Positions 1 through 6,857 of a stretch of 29,151 nucleotides of DNA are shown piece after piece. The position numbers and the translations under genes are program-made. Numbering within the stretch: the first letter of the stretch is position 1; every line of letters begins with the position of its first letter. Below the pieces are notes generated by a model. The model was not told the origin of the DNA. It searched no databases and saw nothing but the letters and a program-made list of their open reading frames with translations. Origin of the DNA: CAZRAL01 sp964598005 (GTDB taxonomy: Bacteria > Pseudomonadota > Gammaproteobacteria > Burkholderiales > Usitatibacteraceae); assembly GCA_964598005.1 (NCBI GenBank), contig CAZRAL010000033.1:1-29151 (forward strand), given 5' to 3'.

Positions 1-40
1 AAGCGGACAATTCAAAAACTACAGAACCGGACAAGTCTAA
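1..40. repeat. Two CGGACAA direct repeats at the left edge
   Basis: CGGACAA occurs at 4-10 and again at 28-34, 24 bases apart, in otherwise A-rich non-coding DNA. Short repeats of this kind occur at the ends of some transposable elements (for example IS21-like), which would fit the gene remnants just downstream. No transposase is visible to the left because the window begins here, so the assignment is a guess. Bases 41-136 hold nothing else I can recognise. Confidence 0.25.
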
Positions 41-151
41 AAACCCGCGACATAACAAACCTATTCGATTGAATTAAAAAGAAAATAACGTTAATACTGG
101 TAAATCGAAAAATTAGGGCAGCTTAAAAAAACGCGGATGGAGCCTCAACCC

Positions 152-331
152 GTTTTGTTTCATGGCAAACGCCATCCGTCTGAAATGGGGGCGGGCGAGG
201 TTCGCGATTTTTTGAACCATCTCGCTGTTGAGCGCACAGTTGCCGCGTCCACACAGAGCCAGGCGAAGTCGGCCCTGCTGTTTTGGTATCGCCAGGTCTT
301 GCAAATAGATTTGCCCTGGCTCGATGAGGTT
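152..331 (+). pseudogene. Integron integrase (IntI) fragment, SAM-like N-terminal domain
   Basis: The translation contains the blocks LFHGKRHPSEMG, FLNHLAVE, VAASTQSQAKSALLFWYR and LPWLDEV, in the order and spacing found in the N-terminal core-binding domain of integron tyrosine recombinases. A complete IntI is about 320-340 residues. Here only about 60 residues remain, and the catalytic domain with its R-H-R-Y residues is absent. The reading frame is open upstream to about base 113 without resembling the true IntI N-terminus, and it runs on downstream into a piece of unrelated transposase. It is therefore a dead remnant and cannot recombine attC sites. Confidence is good for the family and lower for the exact boundaries. 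Confidence 0.75.
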
Positions 332-389
332 ACTGGGCTTCGGCAAGATGGCCGAACTACGCGCCCGCGCAAAGCCATCATCTTCACGG

Positions 390-481
390 AATCTGGCGAC
401 AAGGCCTATGATAGTGATCCATTGGATATTCAACTCAAAGCGATTGGCATTGACCTGATTGCGCTTCACAAAACCAATCGC
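390..481 (+). pseudogene. IS5-type transposase fragment fused in frame to the IntI remnant
   Basis: Residues read in the same frame as the integrase remnant give GDKAYDSDPLD followed by GIDLIALHKTNR. This is the second catalytic-Asp block of IS5/IS427-type DDE transposases, where the usual form is close to GDKAYDSDPLD...GIEMIAPHRSNR. Only about 30 residues survive. The first Asp, the Glu motif and the terminal inverted repeats are missing. The fragment joins directly to the dioxygenase remnant at about 482-486, so this IS piece probably marks the edge of the event that removed the front of that gene. The open frame 137-502 that spans both fragments is a chimera without a function of its own. 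Confidence 0.65.
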
Positions 482-483
482 GT

Positions 484-816
484 GTCATGGGCAGTGGACT
501 AATGAATCATAATATGCGCGGTTTTGGCCGCGATGAATCGACGCTGGTCGCCGAGGCATTCGAAGCCTATTTGAACGATGGGATCACACAGCCCCGCGCG
601 GAAACACGCAACGAGATGCTGATCCATTGGCAATCCGCCCCAGCCGCGCGGCTGGCGCATCCGCGGGAAGATCACCTGCTTCCGCTTATGATCGTGGCGG
701 GTGCGGCAGGCAATGATGTCGGGCAACGACTTTTTGTCGATCATGTAATGAAAATTGCCATGGCGTCGTATCAGTTTGGGGCGTGTTTCCTGCTACAACG
801 GGTTGATTTACTTTGA
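484..816 (+). pseudogene. C-terminal remnant of a DODA-type extradiol ring-cleavage dioxygenase (LigB/YgiD family)
   Basis: The frame reads GSGLMNHNMRGFG, then AAR-LAHPRED-HLLPLMIVAGAAG, and ends near VMKIAMASYQFG. These are the conserved C-terminal blocks of 4,5-DOPA-dioxygenase-like class III extradiol enzymes; HNMR and HPREDHLLPL are typical. The family is about 260 residues; only about 100 remain here. The N-terminal metal ligands are lost, replaced by the transposase fragment. The usual end (SYQFG) is followed by about 11 extra residues before the stop, so the original terminus is probably also damaged. There is no start codon with a ribosome site in front. I take it as a non-functional remnant. 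Confidence 0.7.
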
Positions 817-911
817 GCGGATAAATGAGAAGTCATCTTTCAAGAATTGCCCGTTTTTTGTTCGATAATCAAGCTGAGCGGCTAATGGATTTTTAACTAC
901 AGGAAGACACC

Positions 912-2096
912 ATGAATCAAAAATCTCCTGCCTTTCAATGGGACGATGTCTTGTTACTGAACGAGCAATTGAGCGAGGAAGAACGGCGCATACGTGACGT
1001 GGCGCACGCTTATTGTCAGGAGAGGCTGATGCCGCGTGTGCTGAAGGCCAATCGACACGAAAAATTTGATCGCGACATTCTGTATGAGATGGGAGAGTTG
1101 GGATTTTTAGGCTGCACCATCAAGGGCTATGGCTGTGCCGGAATCAATCATGTCAGCTACGGTTTACTGGCCCGCGAAGTGGAGCGCGTTGACTCCGGCT
1201 ACCGCTCGGCGATGAGCGTGCAATCGAGTTTGGTGATGTATCCCATCTACACTTACGGCAGCGAAGATCAGCGGCAAAAATATTTGCCCGGGCTGGCGCG
1301 CGGCGAGCTGGTCGGCTGCTTTGGTTTGACCGAGCCGGACCACGGCTCTGATCCGGGCGGCATGGTCACGCGCGCCAAAAAAGTCGATGGGGGTTATCTG
1401 CTGCGCGGCGCTAAAACGTGGATTACCAACTCGCCTATCGCGGACGTTTTTGTGGTGTGGGCGAAATGCGAGAATGAAATCATTCGCGGATTCATTCTCG
1501 AAAAAGGCATGAAAGGACTTTCCGCACCCAAGATCGAAGGCAAATTCAGCTTGCGCGCCTCGATAACCGGCGAGATTGTGATGGACGATGTTTTGGCGCC
1601 AACAGAAAATATATTGCCCAACGTCGAGGGATTAAAAGGCCCCTTCGGCTGTTTGAACAAGGCGCGTTATGGTATCGCCTGGGGAGCGCTGGGAGCGGCC
1701 GAATTTTGCTGGCATGCGGCGCGCCGTTACACCATGGAGCGCAAACAGTTTGGTCGGCCGTTGGCCGCCAATCAGCTGATCCAGAAAAAGCTGGCCGATA
1801 TGCAGACCGAAATTACCTTGGGGCTGCAGGCTGTGTTGCGCTTGGGCCATTTGATCGATGCGGACAAAGCCGCGCCAGAAATGATTTCGCTGGCCAAGCG
1901 CAATAATTGCGGCAAGGCACTCGAGATCGCGCGCGTTGCACGCGATATGCATGGCGGTAATGGCATTTCTGACGAGTATCACGTGATCCGCCATGTGATG
2001 AATCTGGAGGCAGTCAATACCTATGAAGGGACGCACGACGTGCATGCGCTGATTCTGGGACGCGCACAAACAGGAATTCAGGCGTTTACGGGGTAG
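912..2096 (+). CDS. gcdH: Glutaryl-CoA dehydrogenase (acyl-CoA dehydrogenase family)
   Basis: A flavoprotein that oxidises and decarboxylates glutaryl-CoA to crotonyl-CoA in lysine, tryptophan and aromatic-acid breakdown, passing electrons to ETF. The protein is 394 residues, normal for the family. It carries the FAD/substrate blocks FGLTEPDHGSDPGGM and TWITNSP in the first half and RKQFGRPLAANQLIQ later. Near the end is VNTYEGTHDVHALILGRA, in which Glu372 matches the catalytic base of human GCDH; this block separates GCDH from other acyl-CoA dehydrogenases. An AGGAAG ribosome site lies 6 bases before the ATG. It stands alone: the closest upstream DNA is gene remnants and the next gene is convergent. 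A CoA-transferase partner, common beside gcdH elsewhere, is not seen here. Confidence 0.93.
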   Translation: MNQKSPAFQWDDVLLLNEQLSEEERRIRDVAHAYCQERLMPRVLKANRHEKFDRDILYEMGELGFLGCTIKGYGCAGINHVSYGLLAREVERVDSGYRSAMSVQSSLVMYPIYTYGSEDQRQKYLPGLARGELVGCFGLTEPDHGSDPGGMVTRAKKVDGGYLLRGAKTWITNSPIADVFVVWAKCENEIIRGFILEKGMKGLSAPKIEGKFSLRASITGEIVMDDVLAPTENILPNVEGLKGPFGCLNKARYGIAWGALGAAEFCWHAARRYTMERKQFGRPLAANQLIQKKLADMQTEITLGLQAVLRLGHLIDADKAAPEMISLAKRNNCGKALEIARVARDMHGGNGISDEYHVIRHVMNLEAVNTYEGTHDVHALILGRAQTGIQAFTG

Positions 2097-2114
2097 TGCC
2101 TGTGCACTATTTTT
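2094..2114 (+). terminator. Intrinsic terminator of gcdH, overlapping both convergent stop codons
   Basis: TAGTGC (2094-2099) and GCACTA (2104-2109) form a perfect 6-base stem with a CTGT loop, followed by five T residues. The first arm begins with the gcdH stop codon and the second ends over the stop codon of the RIO kinase gene on the other strand. The T-tract is only on the + strand side, so it should serve gcdH. The stem is short, hence moderate confidence. Confidence 0.55.
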
Positions 2115-2949
2115 GCATCCGCAATAGTCTTGCCGTTTCTTCCCGCTTGGTGTGCTCGATCTCTCGCAATACGCTTTCCGTATCGACTGCCTTCTGGCTG
2201 CACACAAAATAGCCGGTGAGTGGCGTATCGGGAAGCAACTTTCCCTTTTCATATAAAGACCAGATTTCGCGCCCGTAGTCGGTGGCGAGGAGCTCAGGCG
2301 CAAAGCGACCAAAATAATTGCGCAGGTTCGCGACGTCGCGCTCCAGCATGGCCTGGGCGTGATTGTTGCCCGCTGCGTCTACTGCTTGCGGTAAGTCGAT
2401 GATGACCGGCCCTTCTTCGCCAACGAGGATATTGAATTCGCTTAAATCGCCGTGGATAACCCCGGCGCGCAACATGCGCACCACTTCGCTAACCAAAATC
2501 CGGTGGGTCTCAAGGGCTTTTTCCGGTGTGAACAGGATATCGTTCAGCCGCGGCGCGGCGTGGCCCTCGCCATCAATTACCAGTTCCATCAACAGCACGC
2601 CTTCGTGAAAGTTGTAGGGTTTGGGGACGCGCACGCCTGCGGCAGCCAGGCGGTACAGTGCGTCGACTTCGGCACTTTGCCAAGCGGCTTCCTGTGATTG
2701 CCGCCCGAAGCGTGTGCCCTTGGCCATGGCGCGAGCCTGCCGGGTATTTTTTGTTTTACGGTTTTCGGTATAGTCTACCGCCTGACGAAAGGCGCGCTTG
2801 TTTGCTTCCTTGTAGACTTTGGCGCAACGAATTTCTTCACCACAACGCACGATGAAGACCGTTGCTTCTTTGCCGCTCATGAGCTGGCGCAGCACGCCGT
2901 CGATCAAGCCATCTTCTATCAGGGGTTCAAGTCGTTTGGGTATTTTCAT
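2107..2949 (-). CDS. RIO-family atypical serine protein kinase
   Basis: A 280-residue protein with the RIO kinase core. SGKEATVF (residues 25-32) is the ATP-binding loop and CAKVYK supplies Lys44. VIHGDLSEFNILV is the catalytic loop, with Asp168 and Asn173, and VIIDLPQAVD carries the metal-binding Asp185. RIO kinases in archaea and eukaryotes act in small-subunit ribosome maturation; bacterial members, widespread in proteobacteria, are poorly studied and may act more as ATPases than kinases. No winged-helix N-terminal domain of the Rio2 type is seen, so it is Rio1-like. It is convergent with gcdH and divergent from fba, so it is probably transcribed alone. The ribosome site before the ATG is weak. 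Target unknown. Confidence 0.85.
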   Translation of the reverse strand: MKIPKRLEPLIEDGLIDGVLRQLMSGKEATVFIVRCGEEIRCAKVYKEANKRAFRQAVDYTENRKTKNTRQARAMAKGTRFGRQSQEAAWQSAEVDALYRLAAAGVRVPKPYNFHEGVLLMELVIDGEGHAAPRLNDILFTPEKALETHRILVSEVVRMLRAGVIHGDLSEFNILVGEEGPVIIDLPQAVDAAGNNHAQAMLERDVANLRNYFGRFAPELLATDYGREIWSLYEKGKLLPDTPLTGYFVCSQKAVDTESVLREIEHTKREETARLLRMQK

Positions 2950-3238
2950 ATTGCTATAGGGGGCAACCGCGCATGGTTTTACGCAAGTCCTGATAGTGCT
3001 GCAACCGTGTACCAGAGGTTCCTTAGGTTGTCATGATACCGTCAATAGTGAGCGAGAAAAGACCGACTGGCCCAGCACCAGCCGCATTTGGCGGTATTTG
3101 ACTGGCGACAGCCTAAAAAAACAGTGGCACAAAACAGCCACAGCAGCGCGCCAGCCAAGTAAAATGCAGGTATGCGTCTTTTCGATTCACTGACGCGCGC
3201 ATTAGCCGCGCAGCCTTCGTCTTTTTCAGGAGAATTTC
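2950..3238. other. Divergent intergenic region between the RIO kinase and fba
   Basis: This 289-base gap must hold the promoters of both divergent genes. It contains a small hairpin, GTGGC (3124-3128) and GCCAC (3137-3141), about 100 bases before fba, and a possible -10 TAAAAT at 3160-3165 without a clear -35. No convincing gene lies here. The ribosome site for fba is AGGAGA just before its ATG. Confidence 0.4.
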
Positions 3239-4303
3239 ATGCCTCTTGTTTCCATGCGTCAATTGCTTGACCACGCCGCCGAAAACAGCTATGGCCTACC
3301 TGCCTTCAACGTTAACAATCTTGAGCAGGTTCAGGCCATTATGGAAGCGGCAGCAGAAACTGATAGTCCGGTCATCATGCAGGCTTCTGCCGGCGCGCGA
3401 AAGTACGCAGGCGAGACTTTTCTCAAATATCTGATTGAAGCGGCGGTGGATACCTACCCCGCCATTCCGGTCGCCATGCATCAGGATCATGGCCAGAGCC
3501 CGGCTGTGTGCCAGCAGGCCATGCGGCTGGGATTTTCCAGTGTGATGATGGATGGCTCGTTGCAGGCGGATGGCAAGACCATTGCCAGTTATGAATACAA
3601 CATCGAGGTGACCCGCAAGGTGGTTGATATGGCGCATATGATCGGCGTGTCGGTTGAGGGCGAATTAGGCTGTTTAGGTTCGCTGGAAACCATGCGCGGT
3701 GACAAAGAAGATGGACATGGCGCCGAGAGCACCATGACCCGTGAGCAATTATTGACTGACCCCAATCAGGCGGCGGATTTCGTCAAAAATACCGGTGTGG
3801 ATGCGCTAGCCATCGCCATTGGTACCTCGCACGGGGCCTATAAATTCACCCGCAAGCCTACTGGCGATATATTGGCCATCGACCGCATCAAGCAAATCCA
3901 CGCACGTATTCCGAATACTCATCTGGTGATGCACGGCTCCTCGAGCGTGCCGCAGGATTTGTTGAAAATCATCCGCGATAACGGCGGCGACATGAAGGAA
4001 ACCTACGGCGTACCAGTGGAAGAGATTCAGGAGGGCATTAAGCACGGCGTGCGTAAAATAAATATCGATACCGATATCCGTCTGGCCATGACAGCGGCTA
4101 TCCGCAAATTCATGAACGAAAACAAATCACACTTCGATCCGCGCGATTATCTGAAACCGGCACGTGCCGCGGCCAAGGAAATCTGCAAACAGCGCTACCA
4201 GCAATTTGGCTGTGCCGGACAGGCCAGCAAGATCAAGCCGCTTACCTTGAACCGCATGGCGGAGCGCTATACCAAGGGCGAACTGAAGCAGGTCGTGAAG
4301 TAA
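3239..4303 (+). CDS. fba: Class II fructose-1,6-bisphosphate aldolase, Calvin-cycle subtype
   Basis: A zinc-dependent aldolase that joins or cleaves dihydroxyacetone phosphate and glyceraldehyde-3-phosphate; in autotrophs it also serves the Calvin cycle. It has 354 residues. HQDHG gives catalytic Asp83 and zinc ligand His84, with Glu142 in VEGELG. GTSHGAYKF supplies His198, MHGSSS supplies His232, and a phosphate-binding block follows at GVRKINIDTD. Length and the long DPRDYLKPARAA tail fit the type B (CbbA/Fba Calvin) group found in beta- and gammaproteobacteria rather than E. coli FbaA. A strong AGGAGA ribosome site precedes the ATG. purC follows on the same strand after 84 bases, a pairing common in betaproteobacteria. 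No other cbb genes are in the window, so autotrophy cannot be concluded from this gene alone. Confidence 0.95.
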   Translation: MPLVSMRQLLDHAAENSYGLPAFNVNNLEQVQAIMEAAAETDSPVIMQASAGARKYAGETFLKYLIEAAVDTYPAIPVAMHQDHGQSPAVCQQAMRLGFSSVMMDGSLQADGKTIASYEYNIEVTRKVVDMAHMIGVSVEGELGCLGSLETMRGDKEDGHGAESTMTREQLLTDPNQAADFVKNTGVDALAIAIGTSHGAYKFTRKPTGDILAIDRIKQIHARIPNTHLVMHGSSSVPQDLLKIIRDNGGDMKETYGVPVEEIQEGIKHGVRKINIDTDIRLAMTAAIRKFMNENKSHFDPRDYLKPARAAAKEICKQRYQQFGCAGQASKIKPLTLNRMAERYTKGELKQVVK

Positions 4304-4387
4304 CGGTTGATTGAAATTTTGCAACGTTTGTGGTGAGGGGGCATTGAATATAAATTGTCTCCCAGCCCTTCCAGCGCACTGTAATTC

Positions 4388-5278
4388 ATGGCTGTAATGA
4401 AGGGAAACATGTACCAATCTGCTATTCAATCCCTACAACTTCTCAAGCGCGGCAAGGTGCGCGACATTTACGCGCTGGGTAGCGACAAGTTGTTGGTTGT
4501 CACCACGGACCGCTTGTCCGCCTACGATGTTATTCTGCCCACGCCGATACCTGATAAGGGGAAAATCCTCACTGCACTAGCCAATTTCTGGTTTGCAAAA
4601 CTCGCGTATATCATCCCCAGTCAATTGACAGGAATTGCGCCGGAGTCGGTGGTGGCCCCAAACGAGCGCGAGCAGGTTGAAGGCCGCGCCATTGTGGTAA
4701 AAAAATTAAAGGTGCTGCCGATTGAAGCTGTGGTACGCGGTTATCTGGAAGGCTCAGGGTGGAAGGAATATCAGGAGTCGCAATCGGTATGCGGTATCGA
4801 ACTTCCAGCAGGGTTGCAGCGTGCCGCCAAACTGCCACAGCCGGTTTTTACCCCAGCCACTAAGGCAGAAACTGGGGCGCACGACGAGAATATCGACTTT
4901 GCTACCTGCGAAAAGATGATCGGCTCTGCGCGCGCTGCCGAGGTGCGTGAGGTGGCGATCAGGCTCTATATGGCCGCTGCTGATTATGCGCTAACCAAAG
5001 GCATCATCATTGCCGATACCAAATTCGAATTCGGGTTGGATGAGCAAGGCCGGTTGCATTTGATCGATGAAGTGCTGACGCCTGATTCATCCCGATTTTG
5101 GCCGCTCGATACCTACAAAGTCGGATCTAGCCCGGAAAGTTTCGATAAGCAATACATCCGCAACTGGCTCGATTCGATCGGCTTCAACCGCCAGCCGCCC
5201 GCTCCAGAGGTGCCTGCCGACATCGCTCAAAAAACCAGCGCTAAATATCGCGAAGCCTTGAATCGCCTTACCGCATGA
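4388..5278 (+). CDS. purC: Phosphoribosylaminoimidazole-succinocarboxamide (SAICAR) synthase
   Basis: Joins aspartate to CAIR with ATP, giving SAICAR in de novo purine synthesis. Family blocks are all present: RGKVRDIYALG near the N-terminus, LSAYDVILPTPIPDKG, RGYLEGSGWKEYQ, DENIDF, GIIIADTKFEFG and DEVLTPDSSRFWP. At 296 residues it matches the longer betaproteobacterial form. The start is uncertain. The first ATG (4388) has no ribosome site. An in-frame ATG at 4409 (residue 8) is preceded by AAGGGA and would remove only seven non-conserved residues, but its spacing of 3 bases is tight. The stop codon overlaps the start of the next gene (ATGA), so purC and the HAD gene are translationally coupled. 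Confidence 0.94.
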   Translation: MAVMKGNMYQSAIQSLQLLKRGKVRDIYALGSDKLLVVTTDRLSAYDVILPTPIPDKGKILTALANFWFAKLAYIIPSQLTGIAPESVVAPNEREQVEGRAIVVKKLKVLPIEAVVRGYLEGSGWKEYQESQSVCGIELPAGLQRAAKLPQPVFTPATKAETGAHDENIDFATCEKMIGSARAAEVREVAIRLYMAAADYALTKGIIIADTKFEFGLDEQGRLHLIDEVLTPDSSRFWPLDTYKVGSSPESFDKQYIRNWLDSIGFNRQPPAPEVPADIAQKTSAKYREALNRLTA

Positions 5279-5889
5279 ATCCGCAGCAAATTAAGGCAAT
5301 ATTGTTCGACCTTGGCGGGGTGTTGATCGAGCTGAGTGGCGAGGCCCATCTGCGCAGTATGCTGGGTGAAAATCTGGCCCGCGACGAAATCTGGCATCGC
5401 TGGGCGCAGTCACCTGCGGTGCGCGCCCATGAAACTGGGATGATCTCGTCCGCACAATTTGCCCACAACTGGGTCATCGAACAACGGCTGGATATATCGC
5501 CGGATACTTTTATCGAGGGTTTCAAAGGCTGGCTGAAGGCGCCTTTCCCGGGAGCGCAGCAATTGCTGGCTGATACCTCGGCGCATTACACCACGGCCAT
5601 TCTCTCGAATACCAGCGCCATTCATTGGCCGATTATCGAACGCATGAATCTGCATAACAGGGTGCATCACGTGGTCAAGTCGTATGAAGTCGGTGCATTG
5701 AAACCAGATCGCTGGTTTTACGATTGTGCCTTGCGCCAGATTGGAATCACGCCTTCGGAGGCCATTTTTTTTGATGATACGGCGGTCAATGTAGCCGGAG
5801 CGCAGGCGGCGGGACTGCATGCCTATTGCGTTTATGGTGCCGAAGAGGCGCGCTGTATTCTTGAACAAAGAGGGCTGCTGGCCGTTTAA
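5275..5889 (+). CDS. HAD-superfamily hydrolase (YihX-like subfamily IA)
   Basis: A 204-residue soluble phosphatase-like protein. Motif I is LFDLGGVLIEL, with nucleophile Asp12; the second Asp of the usual DxD is replaced by Gly14, as in YihX and the N-terminal domain of soluble epoxide hydrolase. Motif II is ILSNTSA, motif III uses Lys in GALKPD, and motif IV is IFFDDTAVNV. A helical cap lies between motifs I and II. Loss of the second Asp, normally the acid/base, suggests slower or altered chemistry but is common in this subfamily. Its ATG overlaps the purC stop by 4 bases, so it is made with purC; a role in trimming a sugar phosphate or nucleotide is possible but unproven. Substrate unknown. 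Confidence 0.85.
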   Translation: MNPQQIKAILFDLGGVLIELSGEAHLRSMLGENLARDEIWHRWAQSPAVRAHETGMISSAQFAHNWVIEQRLDISPDTFIEGFKGWLKAPFPGAQQLLADTSAHYTTAILSNTSAIHWPIIERMNLHNRVHHVVKSYEVGALKPDRWFYDCALRQIGITPSEAIFFDDTAVNVAGAQAAGLHAYCVYGAEEARCILEQRGLLAV

Positions 5890-5979
5890 CTGTTTGTTGG
5901 AATGCTGTTGTGTATTGTGATGCAGCGTTAAAACCACAAAAATTTTTATGTACATCCCCATTTTATAAAGAGAATCAAG

Positions 5980-6723
5980 ATGGAATTCTTCGCATTCGAA
6001 TGGGTTGCCAATCCACAAATCTGGCTTTCGCTTATTACATTAACAGCACTGGAGATTGTGCTGGGTGTGGATAACCTGGTATTTCTCGCTATCATTACCA
6101 ATCGCCTGCCGCCTGAGCAACGCGCTGCAGGGCGTAAGGTGGGTCTTGCGCTGGCGCTGGGTACACGGCTGCTTTTGCTGGCGACCCTGGCCTGGATTGT
6201 GTCGCTGACCTACCCTGTTATTTCGACATTCGGACGTGATTTTTCCTGGCGCGATCTTATTCTGATTGGTGGCGGGTTGTTTTTGTTGGCCAAGGCTGTA
6301 CACGAAATTCACGAGACTACTGAAGGTGATGAAGAATCGCTTGGCCAAGAGAACAAACCGCTACGCAAGAAATCCCCCAGCTTTATTGGTATCGTCATCC
6401 AGATCGCCTTGATCGACATTATCTTTTCGCTGGATTCAGTTATCACTGCGGTTGGCATGGTTGATACTTTGTGGGTCATGGTCACCGCAGTGGTAATCGC
6501 CATGATCATCATGCTGCTGGCTTCAACGCCACTGGCTAACTTTGTCTCACGGCATCCCACCGTGAAAATGTTGGCGTTATCGTTCCTGCTATTGATCGGT
6601 GTTTTTTTGATTGCCGATGGTTGTGGCCTGCATATTCCTAAAGGCTATCTGTATTTTGCGCTGGGATTTTCTGTACTGGTGGAGGGGCTTAATCAAGCGA
6701 TGCGGCGCAAACGCCGCGTATAA
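5980..6723 (+). CDS. TerC-family integral membrane protein
   Basis: A 247-residue inner-membrane protein with about seven hydrophobic segments. The two signature repeats of the family are present: LEIVLGVDNLVFLAII near the N-terminus and ALIDIIFSLDSVITAVGM after the central charged loop. The acidic residues in these helices are thought to bind metal. Between the halves lies a charged cytoplasmic loop (EIHETTEGDEESLG). TerC proteins are linked to tellurite resistance and, for the Alx/MntP-like members, to manganese export; the size and the short C-terminus resemble the N-terminal half of YoaE. An AAAGAGAA ribosome site precedes the ATG. I looked for a yybP-ykoY manganese riboswitch in the 90 bases upstream and saw none. 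Substrate not decidable from sequence. Confidence 0.88.
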   Translation: MEFFAFEWVANPQIWLSLITLTALEIVLGVDNLVFLAIITNRLPPEQRAAGRKVGLALALGTRLLLLATLAWIVSLTYPVISTFGRDFSWRDLILIGGGLFLLAKAVHEIHETTEGDEESLGQENKPLRKKSPSFIGIVIQIALIDIIFSLDSVITAVGMVDTLWVMVTAVVIAMIIMLLASTPLANFVSRHPTVKMLALSFLLLIGVFLIADGCGLHIPKGYLYFALGFSVLVEGLNQAMRRKRRV

Positions 6724-6857
6724 ACACATCATCTTGGTGGTTGTCAGATCATTACCAGTCCAGGTGCAGACCGGAAACTTCATCACTATTCGAAATTCGT
6801 AAGTTTAAATTCTGCGCCTTTGAGCGTAGATTTGGCAGCCTTCCTTAATAAATTTAC

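Noticed and set aside
3013..3026. A 14-base identity CAGAGGTTCCTTAG shared with 10469-10482
   Set aside because: A match of this length is expected about once by chance in a window of this size, and the flanks differ.
2996..3193. A 65-residue plus-strand frame ahead of fba
   Set aside because: No ribosome site, no recognisable sequence, and it occupies the region where the fba promoter must lie.
5890..5979. A yybP-ykoY manganese riboswitch ahead of the TerC gene
   Set aside because: The gap is short, A/T-rich and lacks the paired loops of that riboswitch.
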